DNA from: Winogradskyella aurantiaca
GTDB lineage: Bacteria; Bacteroidota; Bacteroidia; Flavobacteriales; Flavobacteriaceae
Reading direction: 5' to 3'
Assembly: GCF_003362725.1 (NCBI RefSeq)
Contig: NZ_QKTV01000006.1
Coordinates: 124,001 to 188,000, forward strand
Length of the DNA stretch: 64,000 nucleotides
Below the pieces are notes generated by a model. The model had not been told where the DNA came from. It ran no database searches and saw only the letters and a program-made list of their open reading frames with translations. The position numbers were made by a program, and so were the translations under genes. Positions 53,072-61,995 of the stretch are shown piece by piece. Within the stretch, counting starts at the first letter, position 1; every line of letters starts with the position of its first letter.

Positions 53072-54073
53072 ATGTCCTCAGAACTTAAATATGCCGTATT
53101 TGGCGGTGGAAGTTGGGCTACGGCCATTGTTAAAATGCTGTGCGAAAATCTTGATGAAGTGGGTTGGTATATGCGCAGTGTATATGCCAAACAGCACATT
53201 GAGAATGAGCAACACAACCCTAATTATTTGAGCTCTGTAGAGTTTCATCTGGAGCAATTAAAGCTGAGTAATGATATTAATGAGATGGTGCGCTATGCAG
53301 ACGTATTGTTTTTTGTAATTCCCTCAGCCTTTATGCATAAGGAATTGGAAAAAATTTCGGAGCCTCTTGATGGTAAAATTATAGTATCAGCCGTTAAGGG
53401 AATTATGCCTGAATCAGGCCTTTTGGTTGGTGAGCACTTTCATGATATCTACAACATTCCTTTTGATCATATAGCAGTTATAGCAGGCCCATGTCATGCT
53501 GAAGAAGTTGCTCTGGAACGATTATCCTATTTAACCATTTCGTGCGCTGATTCTTTAAAAGCTCAAGCCATTGCTGATAAATTGTCTTCGTCATATATTA
53601 AAACAAAAATTAGTGATGATATTATAGGAACCGAATATGCGGTAATGCTTAAAAATATTTACGCAATTGCTGCCGGAATAGCCCACGGACTAGGTTATGG
53701 TGATAACTTTCAAAGTGTCCTGATGAGTAATGCTATAAGAGAGATGAAACGTTTCATCAAAAAAATGCACAAAATGAAACGTAACATTAATAATTCTGCT
53801 TATTTGGGTGATTTGTTAGTTACCGGTTATTCCATCTTTTCTAGAAATCGCATGTTTGGTAATATGATAGGTAAGGGGTACACTGTAAAATCTGCTATGA
53901 TGGAAATGAATATGGTAGCAGAAGGTTACTATGCGACTAAGAGTGCCTACCTATTAAATGAAAAAAATCTTAAAAAAACCCGCATTCCAATTATCGAAGC
54001 GGTCTATGCTGTTTTATATGACAATAAAAATCCAAAAAAGGTCTTTAAAAAATTAACCGAAAAACTGGATTAA
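53072..54073 (+). CDS. gpsA: NAD(P)-dependent glycerol-3-phosphate dehydrogenase
   Basis: The 333-residue enzyme makes sn-glycerol 3-phosphate for phospholipids. Family marks: FGGGSWATAIVKML near residue 10 (Rossmann loop), VSAVKGIMPESG, AVIAGPCHAEEVALER, the catalytic-Lys region AVMLKNIYAIAAGIAHGLGYGDN, and LGDLLVTGYSIFSRNRMFG. The SGPSFA-type motif reads AGPCHAEE, a variant. ATG 53072 gives the expected N-terminus. Confidence 0.92.
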   Translation: MSSELKYAVFGGGSWATAIVKMLCENLDEVGWYMRSVYAKQHIENEQHNPNYLSSVEFHLEQLKLSNDINEMVRYADVLFFVIPSAFMHKELEKISEPLDGKIIVSAVKGIMPESGLLVGEHFHDIYNIPFDHIAVIAGPCHAEEVALERLSYLTISCADSLKAQAIADKLSSSYIKTKISDDIIGTEYAVMLKNIYAIAAGIAHGLGYGDNFQSVLMSNAIREMKRFIKKMHKMKRNINNSAYLGDLLVTGYSIFSRNRMFGNMIGKGYTVKSAMMEMNMVAEGYYATKSAYLLNEKNLKKTRIPIIEAVYAVLYDNKNPKKVFKKLTEKLD

Positions 54074-54220
54074 AATCGTTCAATAAAAAACCAAACACGT
54101 TTTCCTCAGCTAAAACATTCTCATAATCCATGGTTATTATTTAACAAAAGCTTGCGTCTGATTTGTTTTTATAACAGGTCTATTTCATTAATTTTAAGCA
54201 GTTATAAACCCACTTCATTT

Positions 54221-56116
54221 ATGAAATATTCACTGTCATTGCTTTGCCTTATAGGCTTTGCTTTTTTGATCAATGCCCAAACCTTAGAACCAACATACAT
54301 TAAGGACAACTATACTAAAACGGAGTATTCTATTCCTATGCGTGATGGTCTTAAACTCTTTACCATCGTATACACCCCAAAAGATCAGTCTAAAACCTAT
54401 CCAATTCTTCTTAATCGAACTTGTTACAATGCATCTCGAAGTGCTGATTACGACTTTGGATACCCCTCATCTTATCTTGTAAAAGACAAGTATATTATGG
54501 TCTTTCAAGACGTGCGCGGGCGCTATATGTCTGAAGGTTTGTTTACCACCATGACACCTAATATTCCAGGAAATGATGTGACTAATACTAAAGATATTGA
54601 TGAGAGTTCAGACACTTATGACACCATTGAATGGCTGATCAATAACATACCAAACAACAATAAAAAGGTAGGCATGCTGGGCATTTCATATCCTGGGTTT
54701 TATACCGCCGCGGGTATTCCGGATGCGCACCCAGCGCTTAAAGCATCCTCACCTCAGGCTCCAATTGCCGATTTCTTTTTTGATGATTTTCATCATCATG
54801 GAGCTTTTTTACAATCCTATACAGCAGCATTTGCTGTTTTTGGATATCAGAAGGACAGCTTAACAAACACACCCTGGTATACAGATAAGATCATGCGCTT
54901 CTACGCCAGTGCTCCAAAAGATGGATACAATTTTCATTTAGAGCAAGGACCATTAAAGAACATTACCAAAAACTACCATTTCGATAATTTTTTCTGGAAG
55001 GAAATAACTGAACACCCCAATTACGATGAATTCTGGCAGCGCCGCTCCATTTTACCACACTTAAAAAATGTGAACCATGCTGTTATGACTGTGGGTGGTT
55101 GGTTTGATGCCGAAGATCTTTACGGACCACTCAATATTTACAAGTCCATTGAAGAGTCGAGCCCTAATGCCCAAAACACCATTGTAATGGGCCCATGGGA
55201 TCATGGTGGCTGGGCGCGTGAACGTGGTAAAACCACACATAATCATATTTATTTTGGTGATAGTATATCTACCTATTATCAGCGTGATGTGGAACGTAAA
55301 TTCTTTGCCCATTATTTAAAAGGGAAAGGTGATACAAAATTTGCGGAAGCCCTGATGTTTGATACAGGGAGTAAGAAATGGGAAACCTTTAAAGAATGGC
55401 CGCCAAAAGACATCCCCCAATTACGGCTACATTTTGGTAAAAATGGTAGGCTTGGAGTAAATCAACCTTTGGATGAAAATGCTGTCTTTGACTATACTAG
55501 CGATCCAGCGAAGCCTGTGCCCTACAGATCGCAAACCGAAGGTTTGACCTTTACACCGCGGCAATTTATGACCGATGATCAGCGTCATGCCTCCACTCGT
55601 CCAGATGTTCTTACCTTTCAATCAGATATACTCACAGAAGACACTGTACTGGCTGGAGAAATTATTGCTAAATTAAAAGTGGCTATGACCGGTACAGATG
55701 CAGATTTTGTTGTAAAACTCATCGATGTGTATCCGGACGATCATCCTAACTACGAACACAATGAGAAAAATATTGTCATGGCTGGGTATCAACAATTAGT
55801 TCGCTCTGAGGTATATAGAGGTCGTTTCAGAAATAGCTATGAAACTCCAGAACCTTTTGTACCCAATCAGGTTACAGACGTTAATGTTCCTTTACAAGAT
55901 ATTTTACACACCTTTAAAAAAGGGCATCGTATTATGATTCAAATTCACAGTACTTGGTTCCCATATATCGACAGAAATCCTCAGAAATATGTCGACAATA
56001 TTTATGAAGCTAATGAAGAGGACTTCATAAAAAGTACCATTAGCGTCTACGGTAATTCTGTTATTGAAATTGGAAATACTCCTGATATTCAGATGCCATC
56101 TGATTTTAAAGATTAA
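54221..56116 (+). CDS. exported CocE/NonD family serine hydrolase
   Basis: The 631-residue protein has a signal peptide (LSLLCLIGFAFLINAQ) and the CocE/X-Pro dipeptidyl-peptidase layout: an alpha/beta-hydrolase core with the nucleophile S156 (GMLGISYPGF), D296 (VGGWFDAED) and H328 (MGPWDHGGWAR), followed by a C-terminal jelly-roll. The family contains glutaryl-7-ACA acylase and cocaine esterase relatives; in Bacteroidota it is taken to cleave peptides or esters in the periplasm. The frame reaches back to a TTG at 54152, but ATG 54221 leads straight into the signal peptide. Confidence 0.88.
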   Translation: MKYSLSLLCLIGFAFLINAQTLEPTYIKDNYTKTEYSIPMRDGLKLFTIVYTPKDQSKTYPILLNRTCYNASRSADYDFGYPSSYLVKDKYIMVFQDVRGRYMSEGLFTTMTPNIPGNDVTNTKDIDESSDTYDTIEWLINNIPNNNKKVGMLGISYPGFYTAAGIPDAHPALKASSPQAPIADFFFDDFHHHGAFLQSYTAAFAVFGYQKDSLTNTPWYTDKIMRFYASAPKDGYNFHLEQGPLKNITKNYHFDNFFWKEITEHPNYDEFWQRRSILPHLKNVNHAVMTVGGWFDAEDLYGPLNIYKSIEESSPNAQNTIVMGPWDHGGWARERGKTTHNHIYFGDSISTYYQRDVERKFFAHYLKGKGDTKFAEALMFDTGSKKWETFKEWPPKDIPQLRLHFGKNGRLGVNQPLDENAVFDYTSDPAKPVPYRSQTEGLTFTPRQFMTDDQRHASTRPDVLTFQSDILTEDTVLAGEIIAKLKVAMTGTDADFVVKLIDVYPDDHPNYEHNEKNIVMAGYQQLVRSEVYRGRFRNSYETPEPFVPNQVTDVNVPLQDILHTFKKGHRIMIQIHSTWFPYIDRNPQKYVDNIYEANEEDFIKSTISVYGNSVIEIGNTPDIQMPSDFKD

Positions 56117-56132
56117 ATGGATATCATATAAA

Positions 56133-56528
56133 TTATTTGCGCAGAATCCCCTTTAAGTTCATTAAAGGAATGTTTTGCAGGGCCTTGGTATTAATGGCGT
56201 TTTTCTCAAAGAGATAGGTCTTATCAAACATTTGATTATCCTTAAAAAACGTCACTTTAAACTCATTATTAAGCGCTAATACCTTTTCCTGAAGATATTC
56301 CACCTTGGCATAACTGCGTGCTGGTAACAAGGGCAATTGATGGCGCATAGGAGGAGTGATCTTTTCTGAAGAATAGCCTTTAGAGACAATCAAAACCATT
56401 TCAAGATCAACATCGGAATTATTAATAACATAAGCATTCCAATCCATGGTCTTGTATTCTATATGCTGTTCCTGCACAACAGCCAGAAACATATCTTCAA
56501 CATCCGGAATATGAATGTCTTTTCGCAT
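56133..56528 (-). CDS. conserved hypothetical protein downstream of pheS
   Basis: A 131-residue soluble protein. I do not recognise a family. It has a beta-rich centre (DLEMVLIVSKGYSSEKITPP) and a helical end (NAINTKALQNIPLMNLKGIL). It begins 11 bases after pheS ends on the same strand, so it is almost certainly in the pheS transcript; this placement suggests a phenylalanine- or translation-linked job, but nothing in the sequence proves it. Confidence 0.6.
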   Translation of the reverse strand: MRKDIHIPDVEDMFLAVVQEQHIEYKTMDWNAYVINNSDVDLEMVLIVSKGYSSEKITPPMRHQLPLLPARSYAKVEYLQEKVLALNNEFKVTFFKDNQMFDKTYLFEKNAINTKALQNIPLMNLKGILRK

Positions 56529-56539
56529 TAAAAAACAGT

Positions 56540-57559
56540 TTACAAAGCAGACTTAAATTGCTCTAAAAAGCGGACGTCATTTTCACTAAGAAGTCTAATA
56601 TCACTAATCTGATGCAATAGCAACGCAATACGGTCGATTCCCATTCCAAAGGCAAAACCAGAGTATTCTTTCGAATCAATACCACAATTATCCAAAACGT
56701 TGGGGTCCACCATACCACAGCCCATGATCTCTAACCAGCCTGTACCCTTAGTCATTTTATAGTCCGTTTCAGTTTCTAGGCCCCAATATACATCTACTTC
56801 TGCACTGGGCTCGGTAAATGGAAAATAAGAGGGTCTTAAGCGAATCTTAGATTTACCAAACATCTCGGTTGTAAAATATTGAAGGGTTTGTTTCAAATCA
56901 GCAAAACTCACGTCCTTATCAATATATAAGCCTTCCACCTGATGAAAAAAACAGTGTGATCTTGCTGAAATAGCTTCGTTCCTGTATACTCTTCCTGGTG
57001 AAATGGTTCTAATGGGAGGCTGATTTTGTTCCATATAGCGCACCTGAACAGAACTTGTGTGCGTACGCAAAAGAATATCCGGATCAGTTTGAATAAAAAA
57101 GGTGTCCTGCATATCTCGCGCTGGATGATATTCTGGCAGATTTAAAGCTGTAAAGTTGTGCCAATCATCCTCAATTTCTGGACCTTCACTAACGTTAAAC
57201 CCAATTCTTGAAAAGATGTCTATGATCTGATTTTTAACTATAGAAATTGGATGTCTTGCACCTATTGAGACTGGTTGTCCTGGTCTTGTTAGATCTCCAA
57301 ACAGCCCAGCATCCTGTTCTTGATTTTCCAAGGCATCCTTGAGTTCGTTAACTTTGTTTTGAGCGGTTAGTTTAAGTTGATTAATAGCCTGACCAAATTC
57401 TTTTTTTTGATCATTGGCAATATTTTTAAATTCTGCAAAATATGAATTTAGTAATCCTTTTTTTCCAAGATACTTGATTCTATAAGCTTCAACTTCTTCT
57501 TTAGATTGCGCTGTAAATGCTTCAGCTTCTGCAATTAACTCTTTAATCTTATCAATCAT
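56540..57559 (-). CDS. pheS: phenylalanine-tRNA ligase alpha subunit
   Basis: The 339-residue alpha subunit of the class II phenylalanyl-tRNA synthetase holds the active site. An N-terminal coiled coil (about 1-90) precedes the core with [21 protein letters not shown], then the motif 2 segment [12 protein letters not shown] and [15 protein letters not shown], and the late [18 protein letters not shown]. No adjacent pheT is present. ATG 57559; the -7 box TAAATTTG lies 21 bases upstream. Confidence 0.96.
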   Translation of the reverse strand: MIDKIKELIAEAEAFTAQSKEEVEAYRIKYLGKKGLLNSYFAEFKNIANDQKKEFGQAINQLKLTAQNKVNELKDALENQEQDAGLFGDLTRPGQPVSIGARHPISIVKNQIIDIFSRIGFNVSEGPEIEDDWHNFTALNLPEYHPARDMQDTFFIQTDPDILLRTHTSSVQVRYMEQNQPPIRTISPGRVYRNEAISARSHCFFHQVEGLYIDKDVSFADLKQTLQYFTTEMFGKSKIRLRPSYFPFTEPSAEVDVYWGLETETDYKMTKGTGWLEIMGCGMVDPNVLDNCGIDSKEYSGFAFGMGIDRIALLLHQISDIRLLSENDVRFLEQFKSAL

Positions 57560-57579
57560 CTAGCACGTTTTCAAGAGGG

Positions 57580-57587
57580 CAAATTTA
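57580..57587 (-). promoter_or_regulatory. candidate -7 promoter box (TAAATTTG) for pheS
   Basis: Plus-strand CAAATTTA reads TAAATTTG on the minus strand, a TAnnTTTG match. It lies only 8 bases beyond the end of the 57595-57951 gene, so pheS may have its own promoter. Confidence 0.4.
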
Positions 57588-57594
57588 AAAAAAC

Positions 57595-57951
57595 TTAGTC
57601 GATAAACTTCGTTTCAACGAAATAGTTGACAATAGCTTCTTTCATTAAAACACTTTGCTCGCCAGCCTTTAAAAATGGTAGTTGTTCTTTTACCTTGTAG
57701 TGTGGCCATCCATCGTCATCAACATAGTCAAATTCGTAAAACCCATAAGGTTCCAGTAGCTTACAAATGGCAATGTGCATAAGGTCAAGCTTATGATCTT
57801 TTTTAAAATCTCTATGTATTTGCCCCAATTCCTGGACACCAATCAAGTAGATGATGGCATCCAGCTCCATTTCATCACCATCAGCAAACTGAGCCGACAA
57901 CTTTTCAACTACCAATTCCCACCTATTTTTTAACAACGGATCCCTAGACAT
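57595..57951 (-). CDS. conserved hypothetical protein upstream of pheS
   Basis: The 118-residue protein starts at ATG 57951 (MSRDPLLKNRWELVVEKLSA); an upstream in-frame TTG at 57990 is less likely. It is acidic and alpha-beta with LDAIIYLIGVQELGQIHRDF and GWPHYKVKEQLPFL. No family recognised. It sits 35 bases upstream of pheS in the same orientation and diverges from the CvpA gene. Confidence 0.6.
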   Translation of the reverse strand: MSRDPLLKNRWELVVEKLSAQFADGDEMELDAIIYLIGVQELGQIHRDFKKDHKLDLMHIAICKLLEPYGFYEFDYVDDDGWPHYKVKEQLPFLKAGEQSVLMKEAIVNYFVETKFID

Positions 57952-57998
57952 ACTTTCTTTAATAAAACTGGCGTTATAAAAGAGTGTCAAAGTTAATC

Positions 57999-58006
57999 TA
58001 TATTTG
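57999..58006 (+). promoter_or_regulatory. candidate -7 promoter box (TATATTTG) for the CvpA gene
   Basis: Exact TAnnTTTG match, 17 bases before the ATG at 58023. Confidence 0.4.
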
Positions 58007-58022
58007 TTAAAACCCCTGCAAC

Positions 58023-58538
58023 ATGAGTGTCATTGATATTGTATTAGGATCCCTCTTAATAATAGGAACTATTAGAGGCCTCACCAAAGGACTATTTGTA
58101 GAGGTTGCCTCCTTATTGGCATTGGTGCTAGGGATTTTTGGTGCCGTTCATTTTAGCAATTATGCATCTGAATTTATATATCCTCATGTTGAATGGGATG
58201 AAAAAACACTTCAAATCATCAGTTTCGCTGTAACCTTCGTAGCTATTGTTATGGCCATTGGGCTTGCAGGCAAGGCACTGACCAAGCTTGCTGATTTTGC
58301 TGCACTTGGTCTCTTAAATAAATTGCTTGGAGCATTATTTGGTTTCGTAAAAATCGCACTTATTCTTAGCATCGTCCTTTTAATTATTGAAAAGGTTAAT
58401 GCTAACATTCCTTTTTTAACTCCCAAAGAATTAAAGAAAAGTGCTTTGTACGTGCCAGTTAAATCGCTAGCTCCTTCTATTTTTCCTAGCTTCAAGGATA
58501 TAGATATTGACCTTTCAAAGGTGAGTGACGATATTTAG
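58023..58538 (+). CDS. CvpA family membrane protein
   Basis: A 171-residue protein with four membrane helices. It has the CvpA opening MSVIDIVLGSLLIIGTIRGL followed by KGLFVEVASLLALVLGIFGA, and a GLLNKLLGALFGFVKIALIL segment. CvpA was named for colicin V production but in most bacteria acts in envelope upkeep. The last bases overlap the convergent SulP gene by four. Confidence 0.85.
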   Translation: MSVIDIVLGSLLIIGTIRGLTKGLFVEVASLLALVLGIFGAVHFSNYASEFIYPHVEWDEKTLQIISFAVTFVAIVMAIGLAGKALTKLADFAALGLLNKLLGALFGFVKIALILSIVLLIIEKVNANIPFLTPKELKKSALYVPVKSLAPSIFPSFKDIDIDLSKVSDDI

Positions 58539-60409
58539 GCTACATCCTCCACATTAGAATTTATCCAATCTAAACAAGCTTCAAAATCCTCAAAAATGTG
58601 TTCTTCGGGTATAAAATCTGGAATAATATCAATGCGCTCCATTAAATAGCGTGGCTGCGTCGATAAACCTACGAACAGTACCATGACATTCTTTTTCTGT
58701 AAACTAAGTAGCATATCCTCCATAGCATATAGCCCAGATTGATCCATATACTGCATACGCTTCAAGCGCATGACGACGTACCGCGCAGTCTCAGGAATTT
58801 GTTTTTGTAACTGTTGAAAATTGTCCGTTGAGCCAAAAAACAAGGGACCTCTCAAGTGCTTAATAAAGACTTCTTCTTTCAAATTTCTTGGGAAATCTTT
58901 CTCATCTGGCCATTCAACTTCTTTAAGAGGTTGCACCTCTGAACGGCTTCCTGTTATATCTCCTATTTTTTTCATAAACATAAGAGACGCTATAACCAAA
59001 CCAATACCCACAGCATACACCAAATTCCAAAATGTGGATAAAACCAACACCACCAGCATTATTAATACTTCGGAACTCAATTTAAGTTTTAAAAACGCCA
59101 AACTAATAGAAATATCCTTGGGCAAACTTGGAATTGCTTTAAGTCCTTTATAGTCCATAACACCAATTCCAACGGTAATCAATATTCCAGCTAATACTGC
59201 CGCTGGTATTTTAGAAGCAATAGGACCTAAACCTAAAAGAATAATCAGTAGCATGATACCCGCTATCATCCCTGACAATCTTGTTTTACCACCGGCATTG
59301 ATATTAACTACTGTTCTAATGGTAGCTCCTGCTCCTGGAATGCCCCCAAACAAGGCTGCAATACTATTGCCAATGCCCTGACCTACCAATTCTTTGTTGG
59401 GTTTATGTTTGGTCTTGGTCATATTGTCCGCAACCACACTAGTCAATAAAGAATCTATAGCTCCCAGTAGGGCAAGGGATAGGGCCGTAAATATATATGG
59501 AGACACAGCGTTTACACTAAAGCCAGTGAAGATATCCATATTTATGTTTGGAATTCCTGTTGGTATTTCTTCAATTGGTCGATAATCTATACCAAATCCA
59601 ACGGCTACACCAGACATGACAAGGAGGGCCACCAAGGTGCTTGGTATGACCGTTGTAATCCGCTTAAAGCCGTAAATTATAACGATGGTGAAAATGACCA
59701 ATACTAGCTCCAACAAATCAATATTATTAATTGCTCTCGGTATGGACCTAATGGCACCCATGACACCAGAGGATTCATTGGCGGCTAGATTCTTCGCTTC
59801 TTGAAGAATTTCTTCCTCACTTATTAATGAGGCCCTACCTATGGTATCCTCAAAATCTTCAATGTTTAAAATCTCTTCCCCTGATTCTTCTTTTAGAATA
59901 TCTTCAAGGATTACCTGCTTAGCCATTGGTTTAAATTGCTCCACATAGGTAAGGTCCTCCTTGACGTAATAGCCTAAGGCTGGAAGAATTTGAGTGATTA
60001 AAATAATCACCCCAATAGCTGTCATAAAACCTGAAACAACAGGATATGGAATGTAACGTATGTATTTCCCTAGACCCAATACTCCTAAGAGGATTTGTAA
60101 TAATCCTGCAATAAGAAATACCGTTAAGATAGCAGGCAGCGCCTTATCTACACTTCCGTCATTGGCCGTTATAATTCCAGCAATAATAATGGTGCTTACT
60201 GCCGTCATTGGAGCCGTTGGTCCCGAAATCTGTGTATTGGTACCACCAAAAAGGGCGGCAAAAAAACTTATAAATATGGCTCCATAGAGGCCTGCACTCG
60301 GGCCTAATCCAGAGGATACCCCAAAAGCCAAAGCTAAAGGTAGCGCCACAACACCAGCGGTAATTCCCCCAAACGCATCTCCCCGAAAATTGGCAAAAAA
60401 CTGCTTCAT
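58535..60409 (-). CDS. SulP family anion transporter with STAS domain (first copy)
   Basis: A 624-residue transporter. Membrane part: GITAGVVALPLALAFGVSSG near residue 15 and GPTAPMTAVSTIIIAGI, with the SulP mark PIPGAG-like GGIPGAGATIRTVVN. A soluble insertion of about 60 residues (about 160-225, rich in Glu) interrupts the helices, a feature of Bacteroidota SulPs. A STAS domain fills the last 130 residues (LKRMQYMDQSGLYAMEDMLL). Start is ATG 60409; a GTG at 60421 would add four residues. SulP proteins move sulfate or bicarbonate; the carbonic anhydrase upstream favours bicarbonate. Confidence 0.87.
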   Translation of the reverse strand: MKQFFANFRGDAFGGITAGVVALPLALAFGVSSGLGPSAGLYGAIFISFFAALFGGTNTQISGPTAPMTAVSTIIIAGIITANDGSVDKALPAILTVFLIAGLLQILLGVLGLGKYIRYIPYPVVSGFMTAIGVIILITQILPALGYYVKEDLTYVEQFKPMAKQVILEDILKEESGEEILNIEDFEDTIGRASLISEEEILQEAKNLAANESSGVMGAIRSIPRAINNIDLLELVLVIFTIVIIYGFKRITTVIPSTLVALLVMSGVAVGFGIDYRPIEEIPTGIPNINMDIFTGFSVNAVSPYIFTALSLALLGAIDSLLTSVVADNMTKTKHKPNKELVGQGIGNSIAALFGGIPGAGATIRTVVNINAGGKTRLSGMIAGIMLLIILLGLGPIASKIPAAVLAGILITVGIGVMDYKGLKAIPSLPKDISISLAFLKLKLSSEVLIMLVVLVLSTFWNLVYAVGIGLVIASLMFMKKIGDITGSRSEVQPLKEVEWPDEKDFPRNLKEEVFIKHLRGPLFFGSTDNFQQLQKQIPETARYVVMRLKRMQYMDQSGLYAMEDMLLSLQKKNVMVLFVGLSTQPRYLMERIDIIPDFIPEEHIFEDFEACLDWINSNVEDVA

Positions 60410-60440
60410 AAATCGAGGCACTAAGATATGTTATTTGCAT

Positions 60441-60474
60441 AAAAAAGCAGCCCAAATATAACCTTGGACTGCTT
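60441..60474 (-). terminator. rho-independent terminator after carbonic anhydrase, containing a promoter box
   Basis: On the minus strand AAGCAGTCCAA (plus 60464-60474) pairs with TTGGGCTGCTT (plus 60445-60455) with one mismatch and is followed by six T (plus 60441-60446). The same DNA holds CAAATATA (60453-60460), i.e. TATATTTG on the minus strand, a -7 box for the SulP gene beginning at 60409. Confidence 0.7.
60453..60460 (-). promoter_or_regulatory. candidate -7 promoter box (TATATTTG) for the first SulP gene
   Basis: Exact TAnnTTTG match on the minus strand, 43 bases before the ATG at 60409, lying inside the terminator hairpin. It would let the SulP gene be expressed apart from the carbonic anhydrase. 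Confidence 0.45.
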
Positions 60475-60505
60475 ATTTTAACCTATATCGTTTTAGTGTA
60501 ATCCT

Positions 60506-61135
60506 TTACATGAAACTAACCTTGCCAGTATTTATGTCGTACATAGCTCCTACTATTTGAATTTCATTAAAATCTTCCATTTCCTTCAAAACGGGGCTTT
60601 GCTTTCTAATATTGGCAATAGTCATTTCTACATTCTTAACGGCCACATTATTAACAAACTCTATGTTAGAAGAGTTGCGTTTACTTTCATCAGTTGGTTC
60701 CTGAACCGCAGCTACTGCAGGTTTAATTTTACTAACCAAAGCTGTTAAGTTTCCGAGTTTAGCATCATCGCAGGCACCTTTCACCGCTCCGCAACTGGTA
60801 TGACCTAAGACAACAATTACCTTAGTGCCCGCAAGTTTGCAAGCAAATTCCATACTTCCCAAAATGTCCTCATTAACAAAGTTTCCTGCTATTCTTACAC
60901 TAAAAATATCACCGATACCCTGATCAAATATGAGTTCGGAGGAGACCCTTGAATCTATACAACTTAGAATAGTTGCGAATGGGTACTGACCCGTACTTGT
61001 GTCCGATACCTGATCCAGTAAATCCCTATTAAGTTCCTTGTGAGCAACGAAGCGTTCGTTACCATCTTTCAACATTTGAATCGCCATATTTGAAGAAATG
61101 GCGGCTTGTGTTTCTTTTGTATGTGCTTTTATCAT
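60506..61135 (-). CDS. beta-class carbonic anhydrase
   Basis: The 209-residue zinc enzyme interconverts CO2 and bicarbonate. Zinc ligands C59, H112 and C115 and the catalytic pair D61/R63 are in ILSCIDSRV and LGHTSCGAVKG. The N-terminal segment precedes a helix (MLKDGNERFVAHKELNRD) typical of the family. Length matches. It is 24 bases downstream of the universal stress gene and ends at a terminator before the first SulP gene. ATG 61135. Confidence 0.94.
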   Translation of the reverse strand: MIKAHTKETQAAISSNMAIQMLKDGNERFVAHKELNRDLLDQVSDTSTGQYPFATILSCIDSRVSSELIFDQGIGDIFSVRIAGNFVNEDILGSMEFACKLAGTKVIVVLGHTSCGAVKGACDDAKLGNLTALVSKIKPAVAAVQEPTDESKRNSSNIEFVNNVAVKNVEMTIANIRKQSPVLKEMEDFNEIQIVGAMYDINTGKVSFM

Positions 61136-61159
61136 AGATTGTTTTAGTTATGTAGCTTG

Positions 61160-61984
61160 TTATATTCCTGATAGCCGTTCCGATCCTTTTCCGGAGATCA
61201 AAACCGACATATCTATTTTATTAATCAGACTTCTAAGACTAGAAGTAGATTTTGTTGTTTTACTCAGACGCTTTTTGTCCCGGTTAACTAAGAGTAAATT
61301 AACACTGCTCTTATTCAAATACTTCGAAATCTTATCCATAATATTGGTGCCTCCTTCAAAAACAAATTCTACCTGATTGGCAGTAGAAGAATCTTTATTC
61401 TCCATTGGAAAATCAACGCCACTGTCTGTTTTAAATACTTTAAGTGGTTTTTTACTTCGCTTCATAATAGCTGAAACAAAAGTACCTTCCAATTCATCTG
61501 ATGAGCTATTTAAGGCGCCCAACGACAATTCTGGAAATTGTGACAACTCTTTTCCTTCAGCCGCAATAACAACAGCACCATCATGCTTCTTTAGAACAAA
61601 ATCGGTAACCCCATCACCAATGATTTTAGCAAACTTAGGTTTACGTTTACCTAAGATAACCGTATCTGGTTTAAAGTCATTTATAACTTTACGTAACTCT
61701 CCTCTGACGCTGCCGTATACAAGATTATAGTTAACTGATTCGCCTAGATGATCTGCCAAATCTGCAATGTGTTTGCTTGTAGTCATATAGTCTTTGTTAA
61801 TACTCCGCATTGCTGAAAATTGATTTTCCCCTCCCACAATACTACTGGGTTTTTTAACATGAAAAAACAACACCTCGCTGTCCACCAGACCAGCCAATCC
61901 AGTGGCATGGTTTAGAACACTCTCAGTGGTTTCCTTAAGATCCGTTAGAACAAGAATCTTGTGCTTAGGTTCTCTCTTATTCAT
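61160..61984 (-). CDS. universal stress protein
   Basis: The 274-residue protein opens with a USP domain (about 8-143): KILVLTDLKETTESVLNHAT, then DTVILGKRKPKFAKIIGDG with the ATP-type G-x-x-x-x-G loop and GAVVIAAEG. The second half is a degenerate USP-like domain without a clear nucleotide loop (VNLLLVNRDKKRL). It lies between the second SulP gene (11 bases) and carbonic anhydrase (24 bases), so it is in one transcript with them. Nucleotide-dependent control of the transporter is plausible but not shown. Confidence 0.85.
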   Translation of the reverse strand: MNKREPKHKILVLTDLKETTESVLNHATGLAGLVDSEVLFFHVKKPSSIVGGENQFSAMRSINKDYMTTSKHIADLADHLGESVNYNLVYGSVRGELRKVINDFKPDTVILGKRKPKFAKIIGDGVTDFVLKKHDGAVVIAAEGKELSQFPELSLGALNSSSDELEGTFVSAIMKRSKKPLKVFKTDSGVDFPMENKDSSTANQVEFVFEGGTNIMDKISKYLNKSSVNLLLVNRDKKRLSKTTKSTSSLRSLINKIDMSVLISGKGSERLSGI

Positions 61985-61995
61985 AACTTGATATT

